Of a stretch of 64,000 nt of DNA, positions 17,534 through 26,925 are shown piece by piece (positions within the stretch are counted from its first letter, which is position 1; each line of letters starts with the position of its first letter). This DNA is from Blautia hydrogenotrophica DSM 10507 (GTDB lineage Bacteria; Bacillota; Clostridia; Lachnospirales; Lachnospiraceae), in assembly GCF_034356035.1 (NCBI RefSeq), contig NZ_CP136423.1, forward strand, positions 3,526,610 to 3,590,609, in the 5' to 3' direction. Under the pieces are notes generated by a model, which saw only the letters and a program-made list of their open reading frames with translations, made no database searches and was not told the origin of the DNA. A program made the translations under genes and the position numbers.

Positions 17534-19061
17534 GAGACACCTCCATAGGGAGCCGAATGGAAAACTCCGCTCCTTTGCAATCTTTCCGGTTGCCCGCGGT
17601 AATCGTTCCTCCATGCATCTTCACAATAGACTCACAGATCGCCAATCCCAGACCAACACCTCTCTTGGCATCTGCACTTTTCGTACTCGTCGTGTAAAAC
17701 AGCTGGAAAATATGAGGCAAATCTGCCGGAGCGATTCCACTACCCTCATCCAACACTTGAAACAGTACTTCTCCTTGCTCCTCCTGCGTCTTTACCACCA
17801 CACGAATTTCTTTTTCCTCCGATGTGTGCTTCACTGCATTGTCCATCAGATTCACGAGAACCTGTTCCATCAATCTTCCATCCATAGGTACCATCAGCAG
17901 TTCTTCCGGAATATCCACCGTAATTTCTCTTCCTGGATAACGCTTTGTCACATGGGCAATTGCACTGCCCAAAATCTCCTCTACCGCCTCCGGCTGCTTA
18001 TTCAAGATAAGCCTGCCATCTTGGAGCCTCGTGAGATTCAGGATGTTTTCTACCAAAGACAGCAGCCAATCGGCATCCTTATAGACGCCAGAGGCCAGCT
18101 CACGGCCCTCCTTGTCCTCCTTCAGCATATCCATCAAAAGTTCCGAACTCCCCATGATTCCCGCCAGAGGAGTCCTCAAATCGTGTGAGATTGCCCGCAG
18201 CAGATTCCCGCGATATCTCTCCTGGGTCATCTCCGCCTTCGAACGATTGCTCTCCTGCACATTCCATACTCGCTCCATAGCCAATGCTGTGTTTTCCAAC
18301 ATAGCCTGCATCAACGGCAGATAACCTCTCATGGTACCAACCGCGGTATCTTTTGGCAACCGCAGTACACCTAGAATTCTGTCTTTGCCGTAGATAGGCC
18401 AATCACAAAACTTCTCTCCCACACAGACTGTGTTTTTCCCAAAGACGTTTCCCTCGGAATACCTGGCGAAATCCTCTTCTCCAGTTTTTTGAATCATCCG
18501 TTCACTACCTCTTTGCTGTTGATAAGTCTCCATGGGACAACCCTCCTGATTAAAACACAGGCACGCTGCATCACATCCCAATACTTTACTCACCTGCTCA
18601 ATGACCGCTGAGACAATCTCATCCAAATCTGCTGCATTGGTAAGCCGATGTGTCAATCCATACAGTGCATTCGCGATTTTTTCTTTTTCCCACGCCTGGC
18701 GCTCGCTCTTCCTCGCCCTAGATGTCAGCGCACTGGTCATAATCGCGGTCACTGTCATAATCACAAAGGTCACCAGATAAGACAGATCATACACATTCAA
18801 TGTAAAATACGGTGCTGTAAAAAAATAGTTAAACGTCAGTGTCGCCGCTACGGAAACCGCAACCCCATATCCATAGCCTGGGACAAAACGTGCGGTCAGC
18901 AGTACAGAAAAAATATAGATGATCACCACGTTGGTATCTGGAAATTTCATCCAGTGAAAAACCATTCCTATCAAAGTCGCGCCCGCAAGGCATCCAATCA
19001 TCACCGCCACCGATTTCAACACCTGTATCATTTTCAAGACCACTGTCCTTTTATCACTCAT
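17523..19061 (-). CDS. KdpD-like sensor histidine kinase lacking the KdpD and USP domains
   Basis: A 512-residue membrane kinase. Residues about 10-115 contain the four short helices of a DUF4118 region, with FNYFFTAPYFTLNVYD like that of KdpD. A GAF-like segment follows (about 130-260). Next is the HisKA box RAISHDLRTPLAG and a HATPase with N box (NLMDNAVKHT) and G boxes (DEGSGI, GVGLGLA). The N-terminal KdpD ATPase-like and Usp domains are absent. The start overlaps the previous regulator by 4 bases (ATGA). Partner: the KdpE-like regulator immediately downstream. Confidence 0.9.
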   Translation of the reverse strand: MSDKRTVVLKMIQVLKSVAVMIGCLAGATLIGMVFHWMKFPDTNVVIIYIFSVLLTARFVPGYGYGVAVSVAATLTFNYFFTAPYFTLNVYDLSYLVTFVIMTVTAIMTSALTSRARKSERQAWEKEKIANALYGLTHRLTNAADLDEIVSAVIEQVSKVLGCDAACLCFNQEGCPMETYQQQRGSERMIQKTGEEDFARYSEGNVFGKNTVCVGEKFCDWPIYGKDRILGVLRLPKDTAVGTMRGYLPLMQAMLENTALAMERVWNVQESNRSKAEMTQERYRGNLLRAISHDLRTPLAGIMGSSELLMDMLKEDKEGRELASGVYKDADWLLSLVENILNLTRLQDGRLILNKQPEAVEEILGSAIAHVTKRYPGREITVDIPEELLMVPMDGRLMEQVLVNLMDNAVKHTSEEKEIRVVVKTQEEQGEVLFQVLDEGSGIAPADLPHIFQLFYTTSTKSADAKRGVGLGLAICESIVKMHGGTITAGNRKDCKGAEFSIRLPMEVSHEK

Positions 19062-19768
19062 TTTTCCACCCGAACCATACGATATCCAATGCCGATATGC
19101 GTCTGTATATAGGTTCCCCTCTCACATCCAATTTCTATTTTTTTTCTCAGAGAGGTCATGTATACTCTCAGAGAAGACAAATCGCTCTCAATACTGTTCT
19201 TCCAGATTTTATCCAGTATATAGGAATGCGTCAGAACTTTGCCGATATTCTGTGCCAGTAGACATAAAAGACTGTATTCAATGGGCATTAGATGAATTTC
19301 TTCTCCTTTTACCGTAACCGACGCGGAAGAGTAGTCGATTCGAAGCTGACCGTTCTCAAAAACCGGTGTCTCTTTTCCCGCATTATCCTCTAGATACTGA
19401 ATTCTTCTCATTGTAGAGCGAAGCCTGGCCAGCAATTCATCTACACTGAAGGGTTTTGTCAGATAGTCATCCGCACCTGCATCTAACGCGTCAATTTTAT
19501 CTTTGTCTTCACTTCTGGCACTTATGACGATGATCGGACACATAGACCAAGATCTCACACTCTTAATCACCTCAATCCCATCTATATCAGGAAGTCCTAA
19601 GTCCAACAGAATTACATCCGGCCTGTGGGAGACTGCTTCCATAATCGCCGTATTTCCTGTCGTAGTCAGTATATACTTGTAATCATTTACTTTCAAAGTA
19701 CTCGTTATGAGATTTCCCACCAGCTTGTCATCTTCGACCACCATAATCAGCATATTTTCTTTTTTCAT
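19058..19768 (-). CDS. kdpE: KdpE-like OmpR-family response regulator (first copy)
   Basis: A 236-residue regulator with phosphoacceptor Asp56 (LLDLGLPDIDGIEV) and a C-terminal winged helix ending GIGYRMVRVEK. The segment ARSEDKDKIDALDAGADDYLTKPFSVDELLARLR matches the KdpE group. Its ATG overlaps the stop of the upstream kinase by one base, and its own stop overlaps the next kinase by 4 bases. Translation of the whole block is therefore tightly linked. It probably binds upstream of kdpFABC, where direct repeats lie at 29037-29082; this is inference. Confidence 0.9.
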   Translation of the reverse strand: MKKENMLIMVVEDDKLVGNLITSTLKVNDYKYILTTTGNTAIMEAVSHRPDVILLDLGLPDIDGIEVIKSVRSWSMCPIIVISARSEDKDKIDALDAGADDYLTKPFSVDELLARLRSTMRRIQYLEDNAGKETPVFENGQLRIDYSSASVTVKGEEIHLMPIEYSLLCLLAQNIGKVLTHSYILDKIWKNSIESDLSSLRVYMTSLRKKIEIGCERGTYIQTHIGIGYRMVRVEK

Positions 19769-21756
19769 CAGAAATTTACCTCCTCTGCTTCTATCTCAAA
19801 CCGAAAGACAGCTCCATGCGGATGATTATCCTCCACCCAAATTCTTCCTCCATGGGCTTCTATAATTGACTTACAAAGTGTTAGCCCCATTCCCATACAT
19901 CTTCGTCCATCCGATGTAGTGTGATCTCCTGAATAGAACATTGTGAAAATTTTCTCTTTCTGGTCTTCCGGCACACCGTCACCATTATCAGCCACCTCAA
20001 AGACAACTTTATGTCTTTTCTCATATACATTTATCTCAATCTCAGACCCTTCCGGTGTATGCTTAAACGCGTTGTCGACTAAATTAGTCAGTACCTGTAT
20101 GATCAATTTTGCGTCCATTTTTGCCATCAGCATATCATCAGCCTGACTTACTTTGAGCTTATGGTTTTTCACATGACGGTTCAAATGCTTCATGCTAGCA
20201 TCCAGAACATCCTCTACCATCTCTGGCTGAAGTACAATATCCATGGTTCCATTTTCAATTCTCGTCACCGACAGTAAGTTTTCCACCAGATTAATCAGCC
20301 ACACCGCATCCTCATAGATATCGTGAAATATTCTCGTGCGCTCAGAGTCCGCCATCATTTGATAGCTTTTCATCAGCATATCCGCATTTCCTGAAATACT
20401 CGTAAGAGGTGTCCTCAAATCGTGAGAAATCGCCCGCAGCAGATTCCCTCTGAGCTGCTCCTGTTGTAATCTAAGAGCAGTCTCCCTCTCTCGCCTACGC
20501 AGTTCCTCTTTCTCAAATGCCAGCGCCGATTCGTTGAGCAAAGCCAGCATTACACTTTTCTCGAAGGCGGTGGGAACCTTTCCATTTAACTCAATTCCTA
20601 TAATCGCAAAAATTTTATCCCCATTGCGTACAGTCAGATAAAGGCATCTCGCGCCAGGAAGTGTTCCCGTTGTAGCCCCTGCGTGCTTGTTGTTCTTATA
20701 TGCCCAGCTTGCCACCGCAATTTCATCCCGTGACAGCCCATTGGCTTCCTTGTTGCTGGCAAAGTAGTCCTGCAACTTCATATCTGAGCTTGGTTTTCCC
20801 GGAATACAGTACACAGTACAGTTCAACAGTTTTTCCAACTGCTGAATAGACTGTAGTGCTATCTGAGAGACATCCTCTGCCTGTTGCAGCTTTTGGCTTG
20901 TTTCCAACAAAATTTCTGTACGATATGCCTTCTCTGCAGCCTGTTTTGCCACTCTTTTCATCTGCTGAACTAGAGTAGAGACGGTCATTGATGTGGCAAA
21001 CATCACAAAAAAGGTGGTGATATAACTCGTATCATTCACATGCAGTGTCAGCCGAGGTTCGGTAAAAAAATAATTGAATACTATCACGCTGCCTAAAGCA
21101 TACAAAATACTGCTGATTCTGCACCGTGCAAACAGTGCCTGTAAAAGCCCACCCATCATATAGATCATCAGCAGATTGTCCGTCTGAAATTCATTTTCCT
21201 CAAAAAGAACACAAATGCCTGTTGAGAGCAGCAAGAATAAAAAAATTGTCAGTATATCTATTGACAGCCTCAGAGAATTCCGGTAGAAATCTTGGTTCCT
21301 TCTTCTCCTGACCCAGTGAATTTTATGTTCTTCTTCCAATGGATCTGGAATCAGCATCACCTTTAAATTAGGGGCAATCTTTAACAGTTTGTCTGAGATA
21401 CTGTCTCTCTTAAAAAGCCAACGTCTGCCCTTATAGGTCTTCCCCATTATGATTTGTGTCACTTTTGCCACCTTGACGTACTCAGCGATCTGTTCAGCCA
21501 CATCATTTCCATAGGAGACTATGATATTAGCCCCGCATTGTTCCGCCATTCGAATATTTGCCTGAAGATTATTTCTCTCTTGAACTGGCATATCATCCAT
21601 ACCAGACATCTCCACATAAAACGCAGTAAATTTTCCATGAAAAGAACTGGAAATCCTGGCTGCTTGACGTATCACTTCTGGGTTTGAAGCGGACGCCGAC
21701 AGACATACCATGATGTGTTCATTTTCATCGGCAGCACTTTGTATATGAGCAGACAT
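19768..21756 (-). CDS. KdpD-like sensor histidine kinase with USP domain, lacking the N-terminal KdpD ATPase domain
   Basis: About 662 residues. A universal stress protein-like domain (residues about 10-130, MVCLSASASNPEVI...) is followed by DUF4118 membrane helices with FNYFFTEPRLTLHVND. Then come a GAF segment, the HisKA box RAISHDLRTPLTS, N box NLVDNAFKHT and G boxes DNGDGV and GMGLTLCKS. The N-terminal Walker-type KdpD domain is missing and is supplied by the gene upstream. Together the two proteins contain every KdpD domain. The ATG at 21756 with AGGGG is chosen over a GTG three codons earlier. It is coupled to the regulator downstream. Confidence 0.9.
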   Translation of the reverse strand: MSAHIQSAADENEHIMVCLSASASNPEVIRQAARISSSFHGKFTAFYVEMSGMDDMPVQERNNLQANIRMAEQCGANIIVSYGNDVAEQIAEYVKVAKVTQIIMGKTYKGRRWLFKRDSISDKLLKIAPNLKVMLIPDPLEEEHKIHWVRRRRNQDFYRNSLRLSIDILTIFLFLLLSTGICVLFEENEFQTDNLLMIYMMGGLLQALFARCRISSILYALGSVIVFNYFFTEPRLTLHVNDTSYITTFFVMFATSMTVSTLVQQMKRVAKQAAEKAYRTEILLETSQKLQQAEDVSQIALQSIQQLEKLLNCTVYCIPGKPSSDMKLQDYFASNKEANGLSRDEIAVASWAYKNNKHAGATTGTLPGARCLYLTVRNGDKIFAIIGIELNGKVPTAFEKSVMLALLNESALAFEKEELRRRERETALRLQQEQLRGNLLRAISHDLRTPLTSISGNADMLMKSYQMMADSERTRIFHDIYEDAVWLINLVENLLSVTRIENGTMDIVLQPEMVEDVLDASMKHLNRHVKNHKLKVSQADDMLMAKMDAKLIIQVLTNLVDNAFKHTPEGSEIEINVYEKRHKVVFEVADNGDGVPEDQKEKIFTMFYSGDHTTSDGRRCMGMGLTLCKSIIEAHGGRIWVEDNHPHGAVFRFEIEAEEVNF

Positions 21757-21836
21757 ACGATTCACCCCTATTCTTTATTTTTATTCATATAAATATATCA
21801 AAAAATGAATGAATTGTACAGAAATAGACTCCCACG

Positions 21837-23888
21837 TCATCGAGCCGTTTTTTGATCTCCTTTTTGCTCTTCTACATTATTGTTGGTCATATATATTCTC
21901 GCAAACACCAGCGCTGCCTCATTCAGCATAGCAGTGAGCAGTCCATACTCAAAAGGCGGAATTTCCCTTTTCTCCTCCAAAACAATTCCCATAACCGCAT
22001 AGATCTCGTCACCACTTTTAATAGGAAGATACATAGCCTGGGCGCCTGGAAGCGTATGTGTACAACAGCCAGCTCTTTTTTTATTCTCCAGGACCCACTG
22101 TACAACGGCACGTTCCTGATCATCTAACATATCCCGAAGCTGAGCCTTGTCCATCCCTACCCTTGGAAATAACCATGGTCCCGTCATTTTATTATCCTTT
22201 TTCACAAAAAATATCACTGACAGATTCATCAACTTCAGTACCTGATTGCTGAGTTCCTTCAATAGAGCTCTGACTGTATGAACCCGCCGCATCCTCTTGC
22301 TATTTTCCAAGAGTAATTCCGTGCGATATGCAAATTTCGCACTCTCTTTTGCCTGTTTTCTTTCACTGGTGATAATCGTAGAAATAATAAATGCAAACAG
22401 AAACATAAACACAAAGGTCGTATAGTAAGCCGGCGCATGAACGGCAAAACTGTAGATCGGCGGTACAAAGAAAAAGTTAAACAAAAATACACTGAGCAGT
22501 GCCGCCACTGCCGAAACCCACCTTCTCCGTGAGTAGAGAGACAGCATCAGAATCGCAAACAGGTAAATGATGATAATATTTGCACTCATAAAGCCGACTT
22601 GTTCCACACCTAAACTTACTACTGTGGCAATTCCAAGTGTAGCAACACCCCTTATAAGGTCTAAAAACAGGCTTCCATTTTTCTCCTCTTTCTTGTGCTT
22701 TGCCACATCTTTGGGAACCGCCCATCTCTCAGCCCGATTGCTGGTATCAGGAATAATATAGATATCCATGTTAGGAATATATTGTGTAATTTGATCGGTG
22801 AGCGTTCCCTTTTTCTGTCCCAGCCATATTTTGTGATTTGTTCTTCCTAGAACCAACTTTGATGCGCTACAGATTTTTGCATACTCCGCTATCTGAAAGG
22901 GAATATCCTCTCCAAACACCGTAGCGATCTTCGCTCCCAGAGCTTCTGCTAAATGCATATTTTCTTCGACCATTTTTTTTACTTTTCGGTCTGCATTTTG
23001 AAGATCAGGAGTCTCAACATATAAGGCAGTAAAGTTTGCATGAAAAGCATAAGCCAGACGTGAGGCGCTCCGAATCACTTTTGCACAGGTAGGAGAAGGA
23101 GAGATACAAGTCAAAACGTGTTCTCCCGTATAGTACTTTTTGTCACGGTACATCTTGCTCTCTTCAATCGCTATTCTGTTCACTCTATCCGCAGTTCTGC
23201 GCAGAGCGATCTCTCTTAATGAGATTAGCTTTTCCTTTGCAAAAAAGTTATTCAGCGCTCTCTCAGCCTGAATTGACTTATAGATTTTTCCTTCTTGCAA
23301 CCTTTGTATCAGTGTCTCAGGTTCAATATCAATAATTTTCACCTGGTCTGCAGAATCAAATACCGTATCCGGCACTCTTTCTTTCATATGGATTCCGGTA
23401 ATGCTTCCCACGATATCATTCAGACTCTCTAGATGCTGGATATTAACCGTCGTGTAGACATCAATTCCTGCATCCAGGATTTCCTCGATATCCTCATACC
23501 GCTTTTGATGCCTCAGCCCCTTAGCATTCGTATGGGCCAGTTCATCCACCAAGGCGAGCTGCGGCCGTCTTTTCAAGACTGCATCCAAATCCATCTCCCG
23601 CAGTTCTATTCCCTTATATTCCACCATCAGCGGCGGCAATACCTCTAAGCCTTCCATCATTGCTCGCGTCTCAGGCCGTGCATGAGGTTCGATGTAACCT
23701 GCAACTACATCTATCCCATTTTTCTGTGCCTGATGCGCAGCATCCAACATCGCATAGGTCTTTCCAACACCTGCCGCATATCCCAAAAAGATACTGAATT
23801 TGCCTCTCTTTTTTTTCTTCTCCTTTTGTTCTTCCTGTTGAATCTGCCGCAGCAGCTTCTCTGGGTCAGGTCTCATCTCTTCGCTCAT
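21837..23888 (-). CDS. kdpD: KdpD sensor half: KdpD-USP-DUF4118-GAF without histidine kinase
   Basis: A 683-residue protein. Residues 20-230 form the KdpD N-terminal domain with Walker A GYAAGVGKT (36-44) and DELAHTN. Residues about 245-365 form a universal stress protein domain with a GRTNHK nucleotide-loop motif. DUF4118 helices occupy about 395-500 (FNFFFVPPIYSFAVHAP), followed by a GAF-like part. It stops there: no HisKA, H box or ATPase is present in frame, and the 71 bases to the next gene show no remnant. It is therefore a natural sensor-only protein, not an obvious frameshift. ATG 23888 follows GGGGAG. It likely feeds the separate kinase next to it. Confidence 0.92.
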   Translation of the reverse strand: MSEEMRPDPEKLLRQIQQEEQKEKKKKRGKFSIFLGYAAGVGKTYAMLDAAHQAQKNGIDVVAGYIEPHARPETRAMMEGLEVLPPLMVEYKGIELREMDLDAVLKRRPQLALVDELAHTNAKGLRHQKRYEDIEEILDAGIDVYTTVNIQHLESLNDIVGSITGIHMKERVPDTVFDSADQVKIIDIEPETLIQRLQEGKIYKSIQAERALNNFFAKEKLISLREIALRRTADRVNRIAIEESKMYRDKKYYTGEHVLTCISPSPTCAKVIRSASRLAYAFHANFTALYVETPDLQNADRKVKKMVEENMHLAEALGAKIATVFGEDIPFQIAEYAKICSASKLVLGRTNHKIWLGQKKGTLTDQITQYIPNMDIYIIPDTSNRAERWAVPKDVAKHKKEEKNGSLFLDLIRGVATLGIATVVSLGVEQVGFMSANIIIIYLFAILMLSLYSRRRWVSAVAALLSVFLFNFFFVPPIYSFAVHAPAYYTTFVFMFLFAFIISTIITSERKQAKESAKFAYRTELLLENSKRMRRVHTVRALLKELSNQVLKLMNLSVIFFVKKDNKMTGPWLFPRVGMDKAQLRDMLDDQERAVVQWVLENKKRAGCCTHTLPGAQAMYLPIKSGDEIYAVMGIVLEEKREIPPFEYGLLTAMLNEAALVFARIYMTNNNVEEQKGDQKTAR

Positions 23889-23909
23889 ATTTTCTCCCCT
23901 TTACACAAC

Positions 23910-24077
23910 CGGATAGGAGAGAGCTATCGTCCCCTATCCGCCTCAATACTGCGTACAGCTCGCAGCATAGCTGCTCGCCGTCCGTTGCCCGGCAAATGTC
24001 CGCTCGTGCAAGTACGGTTACCACTTGCCGAGCTTATCACGCAAAATTGAGGCCGTCGCAGAAGGTATTCCTTCTGC
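23910..24077 (-). other. Folded spacer between kdpC and the KdpD sensor gene
   Basis: A 246-base gap in an otherwise tight gene cluster. It contains a hairpin (CGGATAGG 23910-23917 with CCTATCCG 23933-23940). Next is a 114-base element closed by GCCTCAAT (23940-23947) and ATTGAGGC (24046-24053). Inside the element are further stems: GCTCG/CGAGC stacked on GCAAGT/ACTTGC, and GCAGC/GCTGC. A third hairpin follows (GCAGAAGG 24058-24065 with CCTTCTGC 24070-24077). No reading frame explains it. It could be an mRNA processing or stability element, or a mobile palindromic repeat. Confidence 0.6.
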
Positions 24078-24134
24078 AGCAACCTCTTAGATTCAGCACA
24101 GTGATTTCCTCTCTCACCACGCTGTCCATTATAC

Positions 24135-24785
24135 TTACTCTGCATCTGCTGTGAGTTCTCCGATCTCCTGTGCAATGGCAATGTTGCATTTCAGAACGTT
24201 TACTTTTTCCTCACCAAAGACGCCTAGGATCTTGTGACTTGTATTCTCGTCTACAATCTCCCTTACTCTCTCCTCAGAGAGTCCGCTGTTTGCAGCTACA
24301 ATCGGCACCTGAATCTCTGCTGATGCAGGACTGATGTGTGGGTCCAGACCAGAACCGGATGCTGTCATCAGGTCTGCTGGAATATCCTCTGTCAGTTCCT
24401 CGCCAGTAGCGTCTTTATAGCGCTCTTTAAAGTCTGCTACGCTTTCCTTTACTCTGGCTTCCAGATCAGGATTCGTCGCACCATAGTTGAATGAACCTGA
24501 ACTTACACCACCATAGGTTCCATCTTCCGCTTCCTCTTCTGTATAAGTGTTATAGTTTACAGAAGAAACTCTCCCATGGAAGTATCTGTCATCAGTAAAA
24601 TTCTGTCCCACCAATTCGGACCCTACTACCTCACCGTTTACCTCGACCAAATTTCCATTCGCCTGTTTTTTGAACATCACCTGGCCTAACCCGGTCAATA
24701 CCAGCGGATAGATAACGGAACACATTACCATCAACACCAGGGTAAGGATAAAAGCTTTTTTAAAATATGATACAAAATTTTTCAT
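24135..24785 (-). CDS. kdpC: Potassium-transporting ATPase subunit C
   Basis: A 216-residue subunit with one N-terminal membrane helix (ILTLVLMVMCSVIYPLVLTGLGQ) and a soluble domain. It shows the family motifs GSELVGQNF, YFHGRVSSVNY, SGSNL-like ASGSGLDPHISPASAEIQVP, and RVREIVDENT. KdpC stabilises the KdpFABC complex and helps ATP binding by KdpB. ATG 24785 has AGGAGAG. It lies 18 bases after kdpB. Its stop precedes the folded spacer. Confidence 0.95.
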   Translation of the reverse strand: MKNFVSYFKKAFILTLVLMVMCSVIYPLVLTGLGQVMFKKQANGNLVEVNGEVVGSELVGQNFTDDRYFHGRVSSVNYNTYTEEEAEDGTYGGVSSGSFNYGATNPDLEARVKESVADFKERYKDATGEELTEDIPADLMTASGSGLDPHISPASAEIQVPIVAANSGLSEERVREIVDENTSHKILGVFGEEKVNVLKCNIAIAQEIGELTADAE

Positions 24786-24803
24786 CTTTTCTCTTCTCTC
24801 CTT

Positions 24804-26861
24804 TTATAGTCCTAAAAGAGCAAGCAACGGTGACACAAGCAAGTCAATAATCTTGATTCCGATAAACGGAACAATGATACCGCCAAGTCCATAGATTCCC
24901 ATGTTTTTCAGCAACATCTTTTCAGAACGCATTGGTTTGTATTTTACACCCTTCATTGCGATAGGAATCAAACAAGGAATGATAATCGCGTTGAAAATAA
25001 GTGCTGACAAAATCGCGCTGAACGGAGTAGCCAAATGCATGATGTTCAGTACTTCCATCTGTGGAATAACCAGCGTAAACATTGCCGGGATAATTGCAAA
25101 GTATTTTGCCACGTCGTTCGCGATACTGAATGTCGTCAAAGAACCTCTGGTAATCAGAAGCTGTTTACCAATCTCAACGACTTCCAAAATTTTCGTCGGG
25201 TCAGAATCCAAATCTACCATGTTTGCTGCTTCTTTTGCCGCTGCTGTACCACTGTTCATAGCCAGACCAACGTCAGCCTGTGCCAGAGCCGGAGCATCGT
25301 TCGTACCGTCACCGGTCATAGCCACGATCTTACCTTCTGCCTGCTCTTTCTTGATCTCAACGATCTTGTCTTCTGGTTTACACTCTGCGATAAATCCATC
25401 CACACCAGCCTCTTTTGCGATAGTAGCTGCTGTCAGTGGGTTATCACCTGTACACATGATAGTTTTGATACCGATCTCACGGAGTCTTGCAAATCTCTCT
25501 ACCAGACCCGGTTTTACAGTATCCTTCAGGTAAATGACACCGTAAATCACGTTATCTACACACACTACCAGCGGTGTTCCCCCTAAGCTGGAAATCTCTG
25601 TCACGATTCCTTCCAAATCCTCCGGAACCTTTCCGCCTTTTTCTGTCACATAAGTCTTAATTGCATCGTAAGCACCTTTACGTACTTGAGTGCCGTCTTT
25701 CAGGTTGACACCACTCATCTTAGTCTGAGCAGTAAACTCTACGAATTCCATCTGCTCTGCTGCTTCCTCGCCGATCTTGGTGCCCATCTCTTTTCCCAAT
25801 TCCACTACTGATTTACCCTCTGGAGTATTGTCACACAGAGAAGTCATAACACTGTAGTCAATCAGGTCTTCTTTTGATCTTCCTTTTACCGGTTTAAAAT
25901 CCGCCGCCAGACGGTTACCATAAGTGATGGTACCAGTTTTGTCAAGGATCATGGTATCAACATCACCGCAGGCCTCTACAGCTTTACCTGACATTGCGAT
26001 GACATTAAATCTGGTTACACGGTCCATACCCGCGATACCGATTGCGGAGAGCAGACCACCGATTGTGGTAGGAATCAGACAAACCAGCAGTGCAATCATT
26101 GTTGCTACCGGAATAGCTGTCTCTGAATAATCTGCGAAGCAATACAAAGTTACTACTACAATCAGGAAAATGATTGTTAAACCAACCAACAGGGTATTCA
26201 ATGCAATTTCGTTTGGAGTTTTCTGTCTGGAAGCTCCCTCTACCAGGGAAATCATCTTATCCAGGAAGGATTTACCAGGTTCAGAAGTAATTCTGACTTT
26301 CAGCCAGTCACTGACTACGGTAGTACCTCCTGTGACGGAAGAAAAGTCTCCGCCTGCCTCTCTGGTTACCGGTGCAGACTCACCAGTGATCGCTGACTCA
26401 TCTACAGAAGCGATACCTTCGATAACCTCACCATCGTTAGGAATTAACTCATTTGTTCTTACAATAACAACATCGCCTTTTTTCAGCTCAGAAGCATTTA
26501 CCAGCTTCTCTTCGCCATTGTCCAAAAGCAAATGTGCCATGGTATCTTTTTTTGTCTTCTTCAAGGACTCTGCCTGTGCTTTGCCTCGTCCTTCTGCCAC
26601 AGATTCTGCGAAGTTTGCAAACAAAACTGTGATAAACAGAATCACCGCTACCAAACCATTATATACTCTAAGAGTACTGTCGTCACCAAACACTGTTGGG
26701 AAAATGGTAAGAACCAGTGCAATGAAAAATCCGATCTCAACCACGAACATTACGGGGTTCTTTATCATATATCTCGGACTCAGTTTCTGAAAGGCCCCAA
26801 TTAAGGAGCTTTTCAGAATATCTTTTGTCACAAATTTAGTCTTTTTATTTTCCTTTGACAT
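24804..26861 (-). CDS. kdpB: Potassium-transporting ATPase subunit B (P-type ATPase)
   Basis: A 685-residue P-type ATPase that energises potassium uptake. The catalytic aspartate is Asp307 in DKTGT, the TGES actuator loop is at residues 159-162, and [10 protein letters not shown] is present. The numbering of Asp307 and Ser162 equals that given in the literature for the E. coli protein, where phosphorylation of Ser162 inhibits the pump. Membrane helices flank the cytoplasmic domains as usual. ATG 26861; 64 bases from kdpA. Confidence 0.97.
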   Translation of the reverse strand: MSKENKKTKFVTKDILKSSLIGAFQKLSPRYMIKNPVMFVVEIGFFIALVLTIFPTVFGDDSTLRVYNGLVAVILFITVLFANFAESVAEGRGKAQAESLKKTKKDTMAHLLLDNGEEKLVNASELKKGDVVIVRTNELIPNDGEVIEGIASVDESAITGESAPVTREAGGDFSSVTGGTTVVSDWLKVRITSEPGKSFLDKMISLVEGASRQKTPNEIALNTLLVGLTIIFLIVVVTLYCFADYSETAIPVATMIALLVCLIPTTIGGLLSAIGIAGMDRVTRFNVIAMSGKAVEACGDVDTMILDKTGTITYGNRLAADFKPVKGRSKEDLIDYSVMTSLCDNTPEGKSVVELGKEMGTKIGEEAAEQMEFVEFTAQTKMSGVNLKDGTQVRKGAYDAIKTYVTEKGGKVPEDLEGIVTEISSLGGTPLVVCVDNVIYGVIYLKDTVKPGLVERFARLREIGIKTIMCTGDNPLTAATIAKEAGVDGFIAECKPEDKIVEIKKEQAEGKIVAMTGDGTNDAPALAQADVGLAMNSGTAAAKEAANMVDLDSDPTKILEVVEIGKQLLITRGSLTTFSIANDVAKYFAIIPAMFTLVIPQMEVLNIMHLATPFSAILSALIFNAIIIPCLIPIAMKGVKYKPMRSEKMLLKNMGIYGLGGIIVPFIGIKIIDLLVSPLLALLGL

Positions 26862-26925
26862 CTTAGTTGATATCCTTTCTCATTTTAATAGCTACAAATC
26901 ATGCAGCCCGAACGTCAGTCAGCTG

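Noticed and set aside
21766..21836. Frameshift remnant joining the sensor-only KdpD to the next kinase
   Set aside because: The next protein repeats the USP, DUF4118 and GAF regions in full, so the two are separate duplicates, not one broken gene.
24901..25586. Plus-strand frames opposite kdpB
   Set aside because: Shadows of the conserved P-type ATPase coding sequence; no independent start signals.
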